Of a DNA stretch of 64,000 bases, positions 26,907 to 34,809 are shown in pieces (position 1 is the stretch's first letter; each line of letters starts with the position of its first letter). This stretch comes from Georgenia subflava. GTDB taxonomy: Bacteria; Actinomycetota; Actinomycetes; Actinomycetales; Actinomycetaceae. Where the stretch lies: the NCBI RefSeq assembly GCF_009193155.1, contig NZ_VUKD01000002.1:248001-312000 (forward strand), read 5' to 3'. The notes under the pieces are model-generated. The model did not search any database. It was not told where the DNA came from and saw only the letters and a list, made by a program, of their open reading frames with translations. The position numbers and the translations under genes were made by a program.

Positions 26907-28052
26907 ATGGCAAGGATGCGCGCGAGTACTTCCCCCGGTCGACCACGCCCGACGTCGGGGGCTCGACCGCCGAGCCGCCGTCTGGGCCTCGCCGGCCTCG
27001 TGCTCGCACTGGCGCTCGGGCTCGGCGCCTGCACCTCGTCGGTGCCCGCTCCCCAGGTGGGGCCGACGGTCGCGAAGCCGACCGTCGAGCCGACGACCCC
27101 GGCGCCCGAGCCGGAGCCGGAGCCTGAGCCGGAGGTGTGGCCGCTGACGGGCATCGTCGGCGACCTCGAGGAGCGTCCGGCGATGTCGGTCAAGATCGAG
27201 AACTCCGCCGCCTCGCGCCCGCAGTCCGGCCTGGAGGAGGCCGACGTGGTCTGGGAGGAGATGGTCGAGGGCGGCATCACCCGCTTCAACGCCGTCTACC
27301 ACTCCGTCGTGCCCGGCGAGCTCGGACCGATCCGCTCCGTGCGGCCGATGGACGCGGCGATCTCCGGACCGCTCGGCGGGCTCATGGTCTTCTCCGGCGG
27401 GCAGGCGCAGTTCGTGGCCGACGTCCGTGAGGTCGGCCTCCAGCTGCTCGCGGACGACCACGGCGACGCGGGCTTCTTCCGCAGCCCGCAGCGCCGGGCC
27501 CCGCACAACCTCTACGGCACCGGAGAGGCGTTCTGGACGCAGGCGGACGCCTCGCACAGCACCGCCCCGGCCGGTCAGCTGGCCTTCGCCGAGGACGCGG
27601 CGACGGCGAGCGCCGTGGTCCGCGGCACCCCGGCCACGGTCCTCGACATCGCCTTCCCGAGCGCGGCACCGGGCTGGAGCTGGGCGCCGGCGGCCGACGT
27701 GGGCCGGGGCACCGTCCCGGGGGCGTGGACGCGTGACGAGGGCGGCGTGGCGCAGCTCTCGGCCGACGGCGATCCGCTCCTGGCCACGAACGTGGTCGCC
27801 CTGCGCGTCCAGGTGGTGCAGACCGGCACGGCCGACGTCGCGGGCAACCCCGTCCCGGAGACGGTTCTGGTGGGGGAGGGGCCGGCGCTCGTCGCCACCG
27901 GCGGCCACGTGATCGAGGGCACCTGGTCCAAGACGGGTGAGCTCGAGCCGGTGGTGCTCACCGACGTCGACGGGCGCACGATCGAGCTCGCCCCCGGGAC
28001 GACCTGGATCGAGCTCGTGCCCGCCATCGGCGGCACCGTGGCCTACCAGTGA
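26907..28052 (+). CDS. DUF3048 lipoprotein (YerB-like)
   Basis: 381 residues. An N-terminal basic stretch and hydrophobic signal end in the lipobox LGLGAC, then a Pro/Glu linker of Pro-Glu pairs. The DUF3048 domain follows: PAMSVKIENSAASRPQSGLEEADVVWEEMVEGGITRFNAVY and GPIRSVRPMDAAI, with a C-terminal TWSKTGELEPVVL segment. Members are secreted or anchored proteins of unclear role in Gram-positives. Position between menaquinone genes is probably incidental. An ATG at 26916 is an alternative start. Confidence 0.87.
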   Translation: MARMRASTSPGRPRPTSGARPPSRRLGLAGLVLALALGLGACTSSVPAPQVGPTVAKPTVEPTTPAPEPEPEPEPEVWPLTGIVGDLEERPAMSVKIENSAASRPQSGLEEADVVWEEMVEGGITRFNAVYHSVVPGELGPIRSVRPMDAAISGPLGGLMVFSGGQAQFVADVREVGLQLLADDHGDAGFFRSPQRRAPHNLYGTGEAFWTQADASHSTAPAGQLAFAEDAATASAVVRGTPATVLDIAFPSAAPGWSWAPAADVGRGTVPGAWTRDEGGVAQLSADGDPLLATNVVALRVQVVQTGTADVAGNPVPETVLVGEGPALVATGGHVIEGTWSKTGELEPVVLTDVDGRTIELAPGTTWIELVPAIGGTVAYQ

Positions 28053-28116
28053 GCACCGGACCTACCGGCGACGGCGCCCGCAGAGGTTGCCCGTCGTCGG
28101 CAGCAGGACGGCAAGG

Positions 28117-29085
28117 TCAGTAGTAGTACGGGAAGCCGGACCAGTCCGGCTCGCGCCGCTCGAGGAAGGCGTCGCGCCCCTCGACGGCCTCGTCGGTCAT
28201 GTACGCCAGCCGCGTGGCCTCCCCGGCGAACACCTGCTGGCCGGCCAGGCCGTCGTCCGCGAGGTTGAACGCGAACTTCAGCATCCGGATGGCCTGCGGG
28301 GACTTCGTCGCGACGATCCGCGCGTACTCGAGCGCCAGCGGCTCGAGGTCCTCGTGGTCGGCGACCTCGTTGACCACGCCCCAGCGCTCGGCGTCCTCGG
28401 CGGAGTACTCGCGGGCGAGGAAGAAGATCTCGCGGGCGCGCTTGTCGCCGATCTGCCTGGCGAGGAGGGCCGACCCGTAGCCGGCGTCGAAGGAGCCGAC
28501 GTTCGCGTCGGTCTGCATGAACCGGGCGTGCTGACGGGACGCGATCGAGAGGTCGCACACCACGTTGAGGCTGTGCCCGCCGCCGGCCGCCCAGCCGGGC
28601 ACGGCGGCGATGACGACCTTGGGCATGGTGCGGATCAGCCGCTGCACCTCGAGGATGTGGAGCCTGCCGGCGCGGGCCGGGTCGATCTGCTCACGTCGCC
28701 GGGCCGTCGGCGCCTCGTCGTCGGCCCCCGCCGCCTCGTAGCGGTAGCCGTCCCGACCACGGATGCGCTGGTCGCCGCCGGAGCAGAACGCCCAGCCGCC
28801 GTCCTTGGGGCTGGGGCCGTTGCCGGTGAGGACGACCGCGGCGACGTCCGACGTCATGCGTGCGTGGTCCAGCGCCCGGTAGAGCTCGTCGACCGTGTGC
28901 GGCCGGAAGGCGTTGCGCACCTCGGGACGGTCGAACGCGATCCGGACCACCGGGAGGTCGCGCTCGCCGTCCCCGGAACGGTCGACACCGCGGTGGTAGG
29001 TGAGGTCGGTGAGGTCGAACCCCTCCACCTCCCGCCACACCGTCGGGTCGAAGGTCTCGGACACGCGGGAGGGGACGCTGCTCAC
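28117..29085 (-). CDS. menB: 1,4-dihydroxy-2-naphthoyl-CoA synthase MenB
   Basis: Closes the second ring of the naphthoate in menaquinone synthesis. A crotonase-fold protein of 322 residues. The oxyanion-hole segments are FCSGGDQRIRG and VPGWAAGGGHSLNVVCDLSIAS, followed by TDANVGSFDAGYGSALLARQIG, and the C-terminus is SGFPYYY, as in MenB with its cross-subunit tyrosine tail. The N-terminal 35 residues and the insertion around EAAGADDEAPTARRR are normal for actinobacterial MenB. TAGGGT (reverse strand 29092-29097) lies six bases before the GTG. Confidence 0.97.
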   Translation of the reverse strand: MSSVPSRVSETFDPTVWREVEGFDLTDLTYHRGVDRSGDGERDLPVVRIAFDRPEVRNAFRPHTVDELYRALDHARMTSDVAAVVLTGNGPSPKDGGWAFCSGGDQRIRGRDGYRYEAAGADDEAPTARRREQIDPARAGRLHILEVQRLIRTMPKVVIAAVPGWAAGGGHSLNVVCDLSIASRQHARFMQTDANVGSFDAGYGSALLARQIGDKRAREIFFLAREYSAEDAERWGVVNEVADHEDLEPLALEYARIVATKSPQAIRMLKFAFNLADDGLAGQQVFAGEATRLAYMTDEAVEGRDAFLERREPDWSGFPYYY

Positions 29086-29104
29086 CGGCTCACCCTAACG
29101 GCGG

Positions 29105-29215
29105 TGCGTGCCCGTGGTGATCGGCGGGACCGCCGGTGCTCGGGCCGCTGGTGACCAGCAGCACCACCGGGTGCTCGGGGCCGCTGGTGATCAACGGCAC
29201 CAGCGGTGGTCTGGT
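29105..29215. repeat. Degenerate repeats upstream of menB and the SMR gene
   Basis: Three partial copies of a CCGCTGGTGATCA-CGGCACCAGCGG-TGCTCGGG pattern fill the divergent spacer. The arms CCGCTGG and CCAGCGG also let it fold. No guanidine-riboswitch core motif is evident. Confidence 0.45.
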
Positions 29216-29241
29216 CCGCGCGGTGAACCTGTGCGACCGTA

Positions 29242-29261
29242 TCTGGTACATCCGTACTAGA
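29242..29261. promoter_or_regulatory. 20-bp dyad, candidate operator of the SMR/TetR operon
   Basis: The palindrome TCTnGTACnnnnGTACnAGA ends 15 bases before the SMR ATG. The second gene of the operon encodes a TetR regulator, a family that typically binds such dyads and represses its own operon. Confidence 0.6.
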
Positions 29262-29276
29262 AACGAGGTATCTGCC

Positions 29277-29600
29277 ATGGCATGGACCGTTCTCATCGTG
29301 TCCGGGGTGCTCGAGGCCGGCTGGGCGCTGAGTCTCAAGGCGTCGGAGGGATTCAGCCGGCTGTGGCCGTCGGTCACCTTTCTCGTCCTCGCGGCGCTCA
29401 GCTTCGCGGGGCTGGCCTACGCGCTCCGCACCCTTCCCGTCGGCACCGCCTACGCCGTCTGGACCGGCATCGGCGCGAGCCTGACCGCCGTCGTCGGCAT
29501 GGCCGTCCTCGGCGAGGGGGTCTCGGTGCTGAAGCTGGTCTCCCTCGTGCTGATCGTCGCGGGCATCATCGGGCTCAACCTCGCGGAGAACGCGAGCTGA
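29277..29600 (+). CDS. SMR-family exporter, SugE/Gdx-like
   Basis: 107 residues, four membrane segments. The essential membrane Glu is Glu13 in VSGVLEAGWALSLK; the SLK that follows resembles the Gdx (guanidinium/H+ exchanger, formerly SugE) branch more than the multidrug EmrE branch. It would export small cations by proton exchange. GAGG lies before the ATG. The stop overlaps the ATG of the TetR gene (TGATG), so both form one operon. The longer reading from 29136 has no family support. Confidence 0.9.
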   Translation: MAWTVLIVSGVLEAGWALSLKASEGFSRLWPSVTFLVLAALSFAGLAYALRTLPVGTAYAVWTGIGASLTAVVGMAVLGEGVSVLKLVSLVLIVAGIIGLNLAENAS

Positions 29601-30178
29601 TGGCCGGGCGGACGGTCCCCGGACGCAGCGGCAAGGGCGCGCGCCGGCGGACCAGCATCGTTGAGGCCGCCGCCGCGACCGTGCTGGCCGAGGGCCCCGA
29701 GGCCGTGACCCACCGGGCCGTCGCCGAACGGGCCGGATGCTCGCTCTCGGCCACCACCTACTACTTCTCGGGGCTGGACGATCTCCTCGGTGCGGCCGGC
29801 TCGCTCGTGGTGACGCGGTGGGTGGAGCACGCCGAGAAGGTGCGCGACAGCCTGCCCGACCCCGCCCGGCGCACGTCGCCGCCCACGCGCGCCGAGACGG
29901 TCGCCGCCGTCACGGACGCGCTCCTGCCAGAGTCGGGACAGGTCCGCGGCCACTACCAGCAGCTCCTCTCCGCAGGCGGCGCCCCCGCCGTCGCCAAGGC
30001 CTACGGCACGGGGCGCGCCCGCCTGGACGCCGTGGTCGACGAGGTGCTCGCGCGCCTCGGCAGCTCCTGCCCGCCGGCGCTCGCGGTCGCGGTGGTCGAC
30101 GGCGCGGTGGTCAGCGCGCTCAGCGAGGGGCGGGACGTGCGCCGCACCGTCGCCGCGATGCTCGAGCACGTGCTGTGA
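29600..30178 (+). CDS. TetR-family transcriptional regulator
   Basis: 192 residues. The N-terminal helix-turn-helix is IVEAAAATVLAEGPEAVTHRAVAERAGCSLSATTYYFSGLDDLLGA, with the family's conserved tyrosines and Phe. The C-terminal ligand domain is not assignable. Being translationally coupled to the SMR exporter, it probably senses the exported compound and represses the pair through the dyad at 29242-29261. Confidence 0.92.
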   Translation: MAGRTVPGRSGKGARRRTSIVEAAAATVLAEGPEAVTHRAVAERAGCSLSATTYYFSGLDDLLGAAGSLVVTRWVEHAEKVRDSLPDPARRTSPPTRAETVAAVTDALLPESGQVRGHYQQLLSAGGAPAVAKAYGTGRARLDAVVDEVLARLGSSCPPALAVAVVDGAVVSALSEGRDVRRTVAAMLEHVL

Positions 30179-30204
30179 GCGCGGCTGCTCCTATCCTGAC
30201 CTCC

Positions 30205-31194
30205 ATGTCCCTGTCCGCCGGCGCGAGCCTGCTGCCCGACGTGCGCGCCACGTACTCCTTGCCGATGCGCACCCGTTTCCGGGGCATCACCGTCCGCGAC
30301 GGCGTCCTGCTCCGGGGCGACGCCGGCTGGGGAGAGGTGTCCCCGTTCTGGGACTACGGCCCCGCCGAGTCCGCCGCCTGGCTCCGGTGCGGGATCGAGG
30401 CCGCCGAGGAGGGCTGGCCCGAGCCGGTCCGCGCACACATCCCGGTGAACGTCACGGTGCCGGCGGTCGGCCCCGAGACGGCGCGGCGCGTCGTGGCGGA
30501 GTCCGGGGGCTGCACGACGGCGAAGGTCAAGGTCGCCGAGCGCGGTCAGTCGCCCGCCGAGGAGCAGGAGCGGCTCGAGGCCGTGCGCGACGCGCTCGGG
30601 CCGGGCGGACGCATCCGGATCGACGCCAACGCGGCCTGGGACCTGGACACGGCTCTCGACCGGCTGCCCCTGCTCGACCGGGCCGCGGGCGGCCTGGAGT
30701 ACGCCGAGCAGCCGTGCGCAGCGGTCGAGGACCTCGCGGCGCTGCGCCGGCGCACCGAGGTGCCGATCGCGGCCGACGAGTCGATCCGCCGGGCGGCGGA
30801 CCCGCTCGCCGTGCGCCGGGCCGGGGCAGCCGACGTCGTCGTGCTCAAGGTCCAGCCGCTCGGCGGGGTGCGGGCGTGCCTGCGGCTGGCCGAGGAGGTC
30901 GCTCTGCCGGTCGTCGTGAGCTCCGCGCTGGAGAGCTCGGTCGGCATCGCCGCCGGGATCGCGCTCGCGGCGGCGCTGCCGGAGCTGCCGTACGCGTGCG
31001 GGCTGGCCACCGTCCATCTCCTCGAGGGGGACACAGTGCCCGAGCCCCTGCTGCCCGTCGACGGTGCGATCCCGGTCCGCCGGCCGGAGCCGACAGCCGA
31101 GAGCCTTGCCGCCGTGCGGGCGGACGACGACGTCGCCTCCCGCTGGCGGGCACGGCTCGCCGAGATGGCCGCGCACGTGGGCGTCGCCCGATGA
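30205..31194 (+). CDS. menC: o-Succinylbenzoate synthase MenC
   Basis: Dehydrates SHCHC to 2-succinylbenzoate. 329 residues, enolase superfamily: the Lys pair in TTAKVKVAE, metal ligands in IRIDANAAWD, EYAEQPC and AADESIRR, and the second catalytic Lys in VVVLKVQPLGG. TATCCT (30192-30197) lies seven bases before the ATG, which argues for this start over the GTG at 30175 that overlaps the tetR stop. The stop overlaps the menD start (ATGA). Confidence 0.94.
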   Translation: MSLSAGASLLPDVRATYSLPMRTRFRGITVRDGVLLRGDAGWGEVSPFWDYGPAESAAWLRCGIEAAEEGWPEPVRAHIPVNVTVPAVGPETARRVVAESGGCTTAKVKVAERGQSPAEEQERLEAVRDALGPGGRIRIDANAAWDLDTALDRLPLLDRAAGGLEYAEQPCAAVEDLAALRRRTEVPIAADESIRRAADPLAVRRAGAADVVVLKVQPLGGVRACLRLAEEVALPVVVSSALESSVGIAAGIALAAALPELPYACGLATVHLLEGDTVPEPLLPVDGAIPVRRPEPTAESLAAVRADDDVASRWRARLAEMAAHVGVAR

Positions 31195-33095
31195 CCGGCC
31201 TCGCGCCGGGCGCCGGCCATGGTAGCGACGCCGCTCCCGACTCGGACGCGGGGCCGGTGCCGCCCCCCGGCCGCCGGCCCGGCGACCCCCGCCGGGCCGA
31301 ACCGTCCACCGCCGTCGCCCGGGGTCTCGTCGCTGCGCTGGTCGCCGGCGGCGTCCGCCACGTCGTGCTCGCGCCCGGCTCGCGCAGCGCGCCGCTGGCC
31401 TACGCGCTGCAGGCCGCCGAGCGGGCGGGCTGGCTGCGGCTGCACGTGCGCGTCGACGAGCGCGTCGCCGGCTTCGTCGCGCTCGGCCTGACTCGTGCCG
31501 GGACGGCGGAGGGTGCGACGCCGGAGCCGGTCGCCGTGGTCACCACGTCCGGCACCGCCGTCGCCAACCTCCACCCCGCCGTGCTCGAGGCGGCGCACTC
31601 GGGTCTGCCGCTGGTGGTGGTGAGCGCCGACCGGCCCCACGAGATGCGGGGCACCGGCGCCAACCAGACCACCGACCAGGTGGGGATCTTCGGCGGCGCC
31701 CCGCGGTACGCCGTCGACGTCCCGGCCGGAGCGCCCACCGGACGCCTGCTGGACCAGATCGCCACCCGCGCGCTCGTGGCCGCCCGCGGCCTCCGTACCG
31801 GCGACCCGGGCCCGGTCCATCTCAACGTCGCCCTGCGTGAGCCGCTCGCCCCGGCCGGCACGTGGACCCCGGGGAGGAGTCCCCGGGTCCGGACGGCCGT
31901 CGCGCCGCCCGCCCCGGCCGCGCCGGCCGTGCTCGAGCGCGGACCCCGCACCGTGGTCGTCGCGGGCGACGGCGCCGGCCCGGCCGCCCGCGAGCTGGCC
32001 GAGGCGGCGGGTTGGCCCCTCCTGGCCGAGCCGACGTCCGGGGCGCGCTCGGGGCCGTCGGCGATCGGGCCGTACCGCCTGCTCCTCGCCGAGCCCGCGC
32101 TCGGCGGCGCCGTCGAACGGGTGGTCGTCATGGGGCGTCCGACGCTGTCGAGGCCGGTGAGCGCCCTGCTGGCGCGCACGGACGTGGAGGTGGTCGTCGT
32201 CGCGCCGCACGGGGCGTGGACCGACGTCGCCGGCACCGCGTCCGCGGTCGTCACCGCCGTCGTCGTCGACGGCGATGCACGCGGCACCGGTGTGCGCGCC
32301 GCCGGCTCCAGTACCCGCGCCGCCGGGGCGCGTGGCGCGGCGGTGGTCTCCGCCGGTGACGTCGCCGGGACCGGCGGCCCCGAGCCGGCCGTCACGCAGG
32401 CAGCGGACCACGAGTGGCTGGCTCGCTGGCAGGGCGCAGCCGCCGCCGCCGGGCGCACGATCGAGGAGTACCTCGCCCGTGAGCCCGCGGACGGTCTGCA
32501 CGTGGCTCGCGAGGTCGCCGCAGCGGACGTGACGCTGGTGGTCGGTTCGTCGAACACCGTCCGCGACGTCGACCTGGTCGCCACGCCGCGGGCGGCTGCC
32601 GGGGCGGCGCCACGGACGATCGCGAACCGGGGGCTCGCCGGCATCGACGGGACGGTGGCCACCGCCACGGGCCTCGCCCTCGGCACCGGGCTGCCGGTCC
32701 GTGCGGTGATGGGCGACCTCACCTTCCTGCACGACGCCGGAGCCCTGGCCCGGGGGCGCCTCGAGCAGGAGGTCGACCTGCAGGTCGTGGTCCTCAACGA
32801 CTCCGGCGGCGGCATCTTCGCCACCCTCGAGCACGGCGAGCCCGAGCGGTCCGAGCAGTTCGAGCGGATCTTCGGCACCCCGCAGGACGTGGACCTCGGC
32901 GCGCTCGCGGCAGGCTACGGCGCCAGCCACCGCCGGGTCGGCACGGCCGCGGAGCTGCGGGCAGCACTGGCCGAACCGGTGACCGGGCGCAGCGTGCTGG
33001 AGGTCACCGTCGACCGCGCCGGCCTGCGCGCGCGGCGCGAGCGGCTCGTGGAGCTCGTGCGGGCGGCGGTGCGGACCGAGATCGCTCGAGCCTGA
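31191..33095 (+). CDS. menD: SEPHCHC synthase MenD
   Basis: A thiamine diphosphate enzyme that joins isochorismate and 2-oxoglutarate, the first committed step to menaquinone. 634 residues. VLAPGSRSAPLAYAL and RVDERVAGFVALGLTRA start the Pyr domain with its catalytic Glu; TTSGTAVANLHPAVLEA, SADRPHEMRGTGANQTTDQ and, in the PP domain, GDLTFLHDAGAL with NDSGGGIFATLEHGE follow. An Ala/Gly-rich insertion around residues 350-400 makes it longer than most MenD. The ATG overlaps the menC stop. Confidence 0.96.
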   Translation: MTGLAPGAGHGSDAAPDSDAGPVPPPGRRPGDPRRAEPSTAVARGLVAALVAGGVRHVVLAPGSRSAPLAYALQAAERAGWLRLHVRVDERVAGFVALGLTRAGTAEGATPEPVAVVTTSGTAVANLHPAVLEAAHSGLPLVVVSADRPHEMRGTGANQTTDQVGIFGGAPRYAVDVPAGAPTGRLLDQIATRALVAARGLRTGDPGPVHLNVALREPLAPAGTWTPGRSPRVRTAVAPPAPAAPAVLERGPRTVVVAGDGAGPAARELAEAAGWPLLAEPTSGARSGPSAIGPYRLLLAEPALGGAVERVVVMGRPTLSRPVSALLARTDVEVVVVAPHGAWTDVAGTASAVVTAVVVDGDARGTGVRAAGSSTRAAGARGAAVVSAGDVAGTGGPEPAVTQAADHEWLARWQGAAAAAGRTIEEYLAREPADGLHVAREVAAADVTLVVGSSNTVRDVDLVATPRAAAGAAPRTIANRGLAGIDGTVATATGLALGTGLPVRAVMGDLTFLHDAGALARGRLEQEVDLQVVVLNDSGGGIFATLEHGEPERSEQFERIFGTPQDVDLGALAAGYGASHRRVGTAAELRAALAEPVTGRSVLEVTVDRAGLRARRERLVELVRAAVRTEIARA

Positions 33096-33232
33096 CGGTC
33101 CGGCGCTCCCACGGCCCAAACCGTTTCGGCGCCACGCTCCCGAGCATCCCGACGGCACCGCGCATCGCCGAGGTGGCCCGGCGGCGCGCCGCGCCCCGAT
33201 CGCCCGGCGCCTGCGACGCCGGCCCTCCGCTG

Positions 33233-33276
33233 TCCCAGGTAACTCCCAGGCTGCGCCAAGGCACACCTCAGGTCGG
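33233..33276. promoter_or_regulatory. Four 11-bp direct repeats upstream of htrA
   Basis: Units at 33233-33243, 33244-33254, 33255-33265 and 33266-33276 have the frame nCCCAGGnnnn: TCCCAGG, TCCCAGG, GCCAAGG and CCTCAGG. An exact 11-base period puts every copy on one DNA face, as in sites of OmpR-family response regulators such as the MprA/CssR-type envelope-stress regulators of htrA. The other part of the 221-base spacer (33096-33232) shows no signal. Confidence 0.6.
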
Positions 33277-33316
33277 CGGTGTCTGATGGGCGTCATCGAA
33301 CGAGGAGGAGGAGACC

Positions 33317-34786
33317 ATGAGCAGCGACGAGCACCGCCCCACCCCGTGGACCACCCCGGGAGGCCACGGCCCGCGCCCCTGGAACGAGCCGCACGGCCAG
33401 CACGGCCAGCCGCACGGCCACGGCCCGAGCGCCTGGAGCGGTCAGCCGGGCGGGCCCGGCCACGGCCCGAACGCCTGGAACGAGCAGGCCGCGCCGGACG
33501 GCACCGGCCGGACCGGGACCCAGACCGCCGGCGAGGACCGTGGCGCCTACCTCGGCCCGGCCGGAGGGTACGGCTCGGCGCCGGCGAGCCACTCGCCCCT
33601 CGGACCGTCCGGACCTGCCGGGAAGCCCGCCGCGCGCGGGAACGGCGGCCGCCGTCCGGGCTGGGGCGCACTGGCCGTCACCGCTGCCGGTGCCGCCCTC
33701 CTGGCGAGCTTCGGCACCGCCGGCCTCACCGGCGCGTTCGACGCGGAGGCCCCGACCACGGCGAGCACCAGCGCCGCCGCACCGGACAGCTCGGGCGGCA
33801 ACGCCCAGCCAGTGGTCACCTCCACCACCGACGACCCCGACTGGGCCAACGTGGCCGCCGCCGTCCGTCCCTCCGTGGTCGCGATCGACGTGCGTACCTC
33901 GCAGGGGGCGGGAGCCGGCTCCGGCGTCATCCTCGACGACGACGGCAACATCCTCACCAACGACCACGTGGTGGGCGACGCGGTCGACGGCGGCATCGTC
34001 GTGACGCTCGCCGACGGGCGCATGTACGAGGCCACCATCGCCGGCCTCGACCCGGCCACCGACCTCGCCGTCATCACGCTGACCGACCCGCCCGAGGACC
34101 TCGCCCCCGCGACCCTCGGCAGCTCGGACGACGTCCTGGTCGGCGACCCGGTCGTCGCGATCGGCAACCCGCTCGGCCTGAGCTCGACAGTGACCACCGG
34201 GATCGTCTCCGCCCTCGACCGCCCGGTGACCACCGTCGACGCGCCGCAGATGCCCGGGCAGCAGGGCACCAGCGTGACCACCAACGCGATCCAGGTCGAC
34301 GCAGCCATCAACCCCGGCAACTCCGGCGGCCCGCTGTTCGACGCCGGCGGCCGTGTCATCGGCATCAACAGCTCGATCGCCAGCATGTCGGGCGGCGGCT
34401 CCGGCGCTGCCGGGAGCATCGGCCTGGGCTTCGCGATCCCGATCGACCTCGCGTCGCAGATCGCCGACCAGCTCATCGAGAACGGCGTGGCGGAGCACGC
34501 CTACCTCGGCGTGTACATGAGCGACGGCACCGCCGAGGTCGGCGACGCCGTCCGCGCCGGCGCGAAGGTGGAGCAGGTCGAGCCCGGCACCCCGGCCGAC
34601 GAGGCCGGTGTGCAGCCCGGCGACGTCATCGTGCGGGTGGACGACGACCCGGTCATGGGCGCGGAGTCGCTCACCGGCTACGTCAGGCAGTACACCAGCG
34701 GCGAGGACATCACGCTCACCGTGGTCCGCGACGGCGCGGAGGTCGAGCTGACCGCCACGCTGACCGCCCGCGAGGATCAGGGCTGA
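33317..34786 (+). CDS. Membrane-anchored HtrA/DegP serine protease with PDZ domain
   Basis: 489 residues. A Pro/Gly/His-rich cytoplasmic N-terminus (1-112), one membrane segment (about 116-136), a trypsin-like domain with His217 (LTNDHVVG), Asp249 (TDLAVI) and Ser336 (GNSGGP), and a PDZ domain (about 385-480: AYLGVYMSDG, VEPGTPADEAGVQPGDVIV). It degrades or refolds damaged proteins outside the membrane. GGAGGAGGAG precedes the ATG. The array of 11-bp repeats upstream suggests two-component control. Its 3' end is tandemly duplicated. Confidence 0.95.
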   Translation: MSSDEHRPTPWTTPGGHGPRPWNEPHGQHGQPHGHGPSAWSGQPGGPGHGPNAWNEQAAPDGTGRTGTQTAGEDRGAYLGPAGGYGSAPASHSPLGPSGPAGKPAARGNGGRRPGWGALAVTAAGAALLASFGTAGLTGAFDAEAPTTASTSAAAPDSSGGNAQPVVTSTTDDPDWANVAAAVRPSVVAIDVRTSQGAGAGSGVILDDDGNILTNDHVVGDAVDGGIVVTLADGRMYEATIAGLDPATDLAVITLTDPPEDLAPATLGSSDDVLVGDPVVAIGNPLGLSSTVTTGIVSALDRPVTTVDAPQMPGQQGTSVTTNAIQVDAAINPGNSGGPLFDAGGRVIGINSSIASMSGGGSGAAGSIGLGFAIPIDLASQIADQLIENGVAEHAYLGVYMSDGTAEVGDAVRAGAKVEQVEPGTPADEAGVQPGDVIVRVDDDPVMGAESLTGYVRQYTSGEDITLTVVRDGAEVELTATLTAREDQG

Positions 34787-34809
34787 CCGTCCGCGAGGAT
34801 CAGGCCTGA
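34761..34809. repeat. 23-bp tandem duplication across the htrA stop
   Basis: TGACCGCCCGCGAGG... starts at 34761 and again, with small changes, at 34784, where its TGA is the htrA stop. A third TGA follows at 34807. The second copy also holds the stop codon of the convergent menF (34800-34802). Confidence 0.8.

Noticed and set aside
29090-29276. Guanidine riboswitch before the SMR exporter
   Set aside because: The leader has repeats and a protein-type dyad but I could not find the conserved guanidine-I, -II or -III core motifs. A covariance search would settle it.
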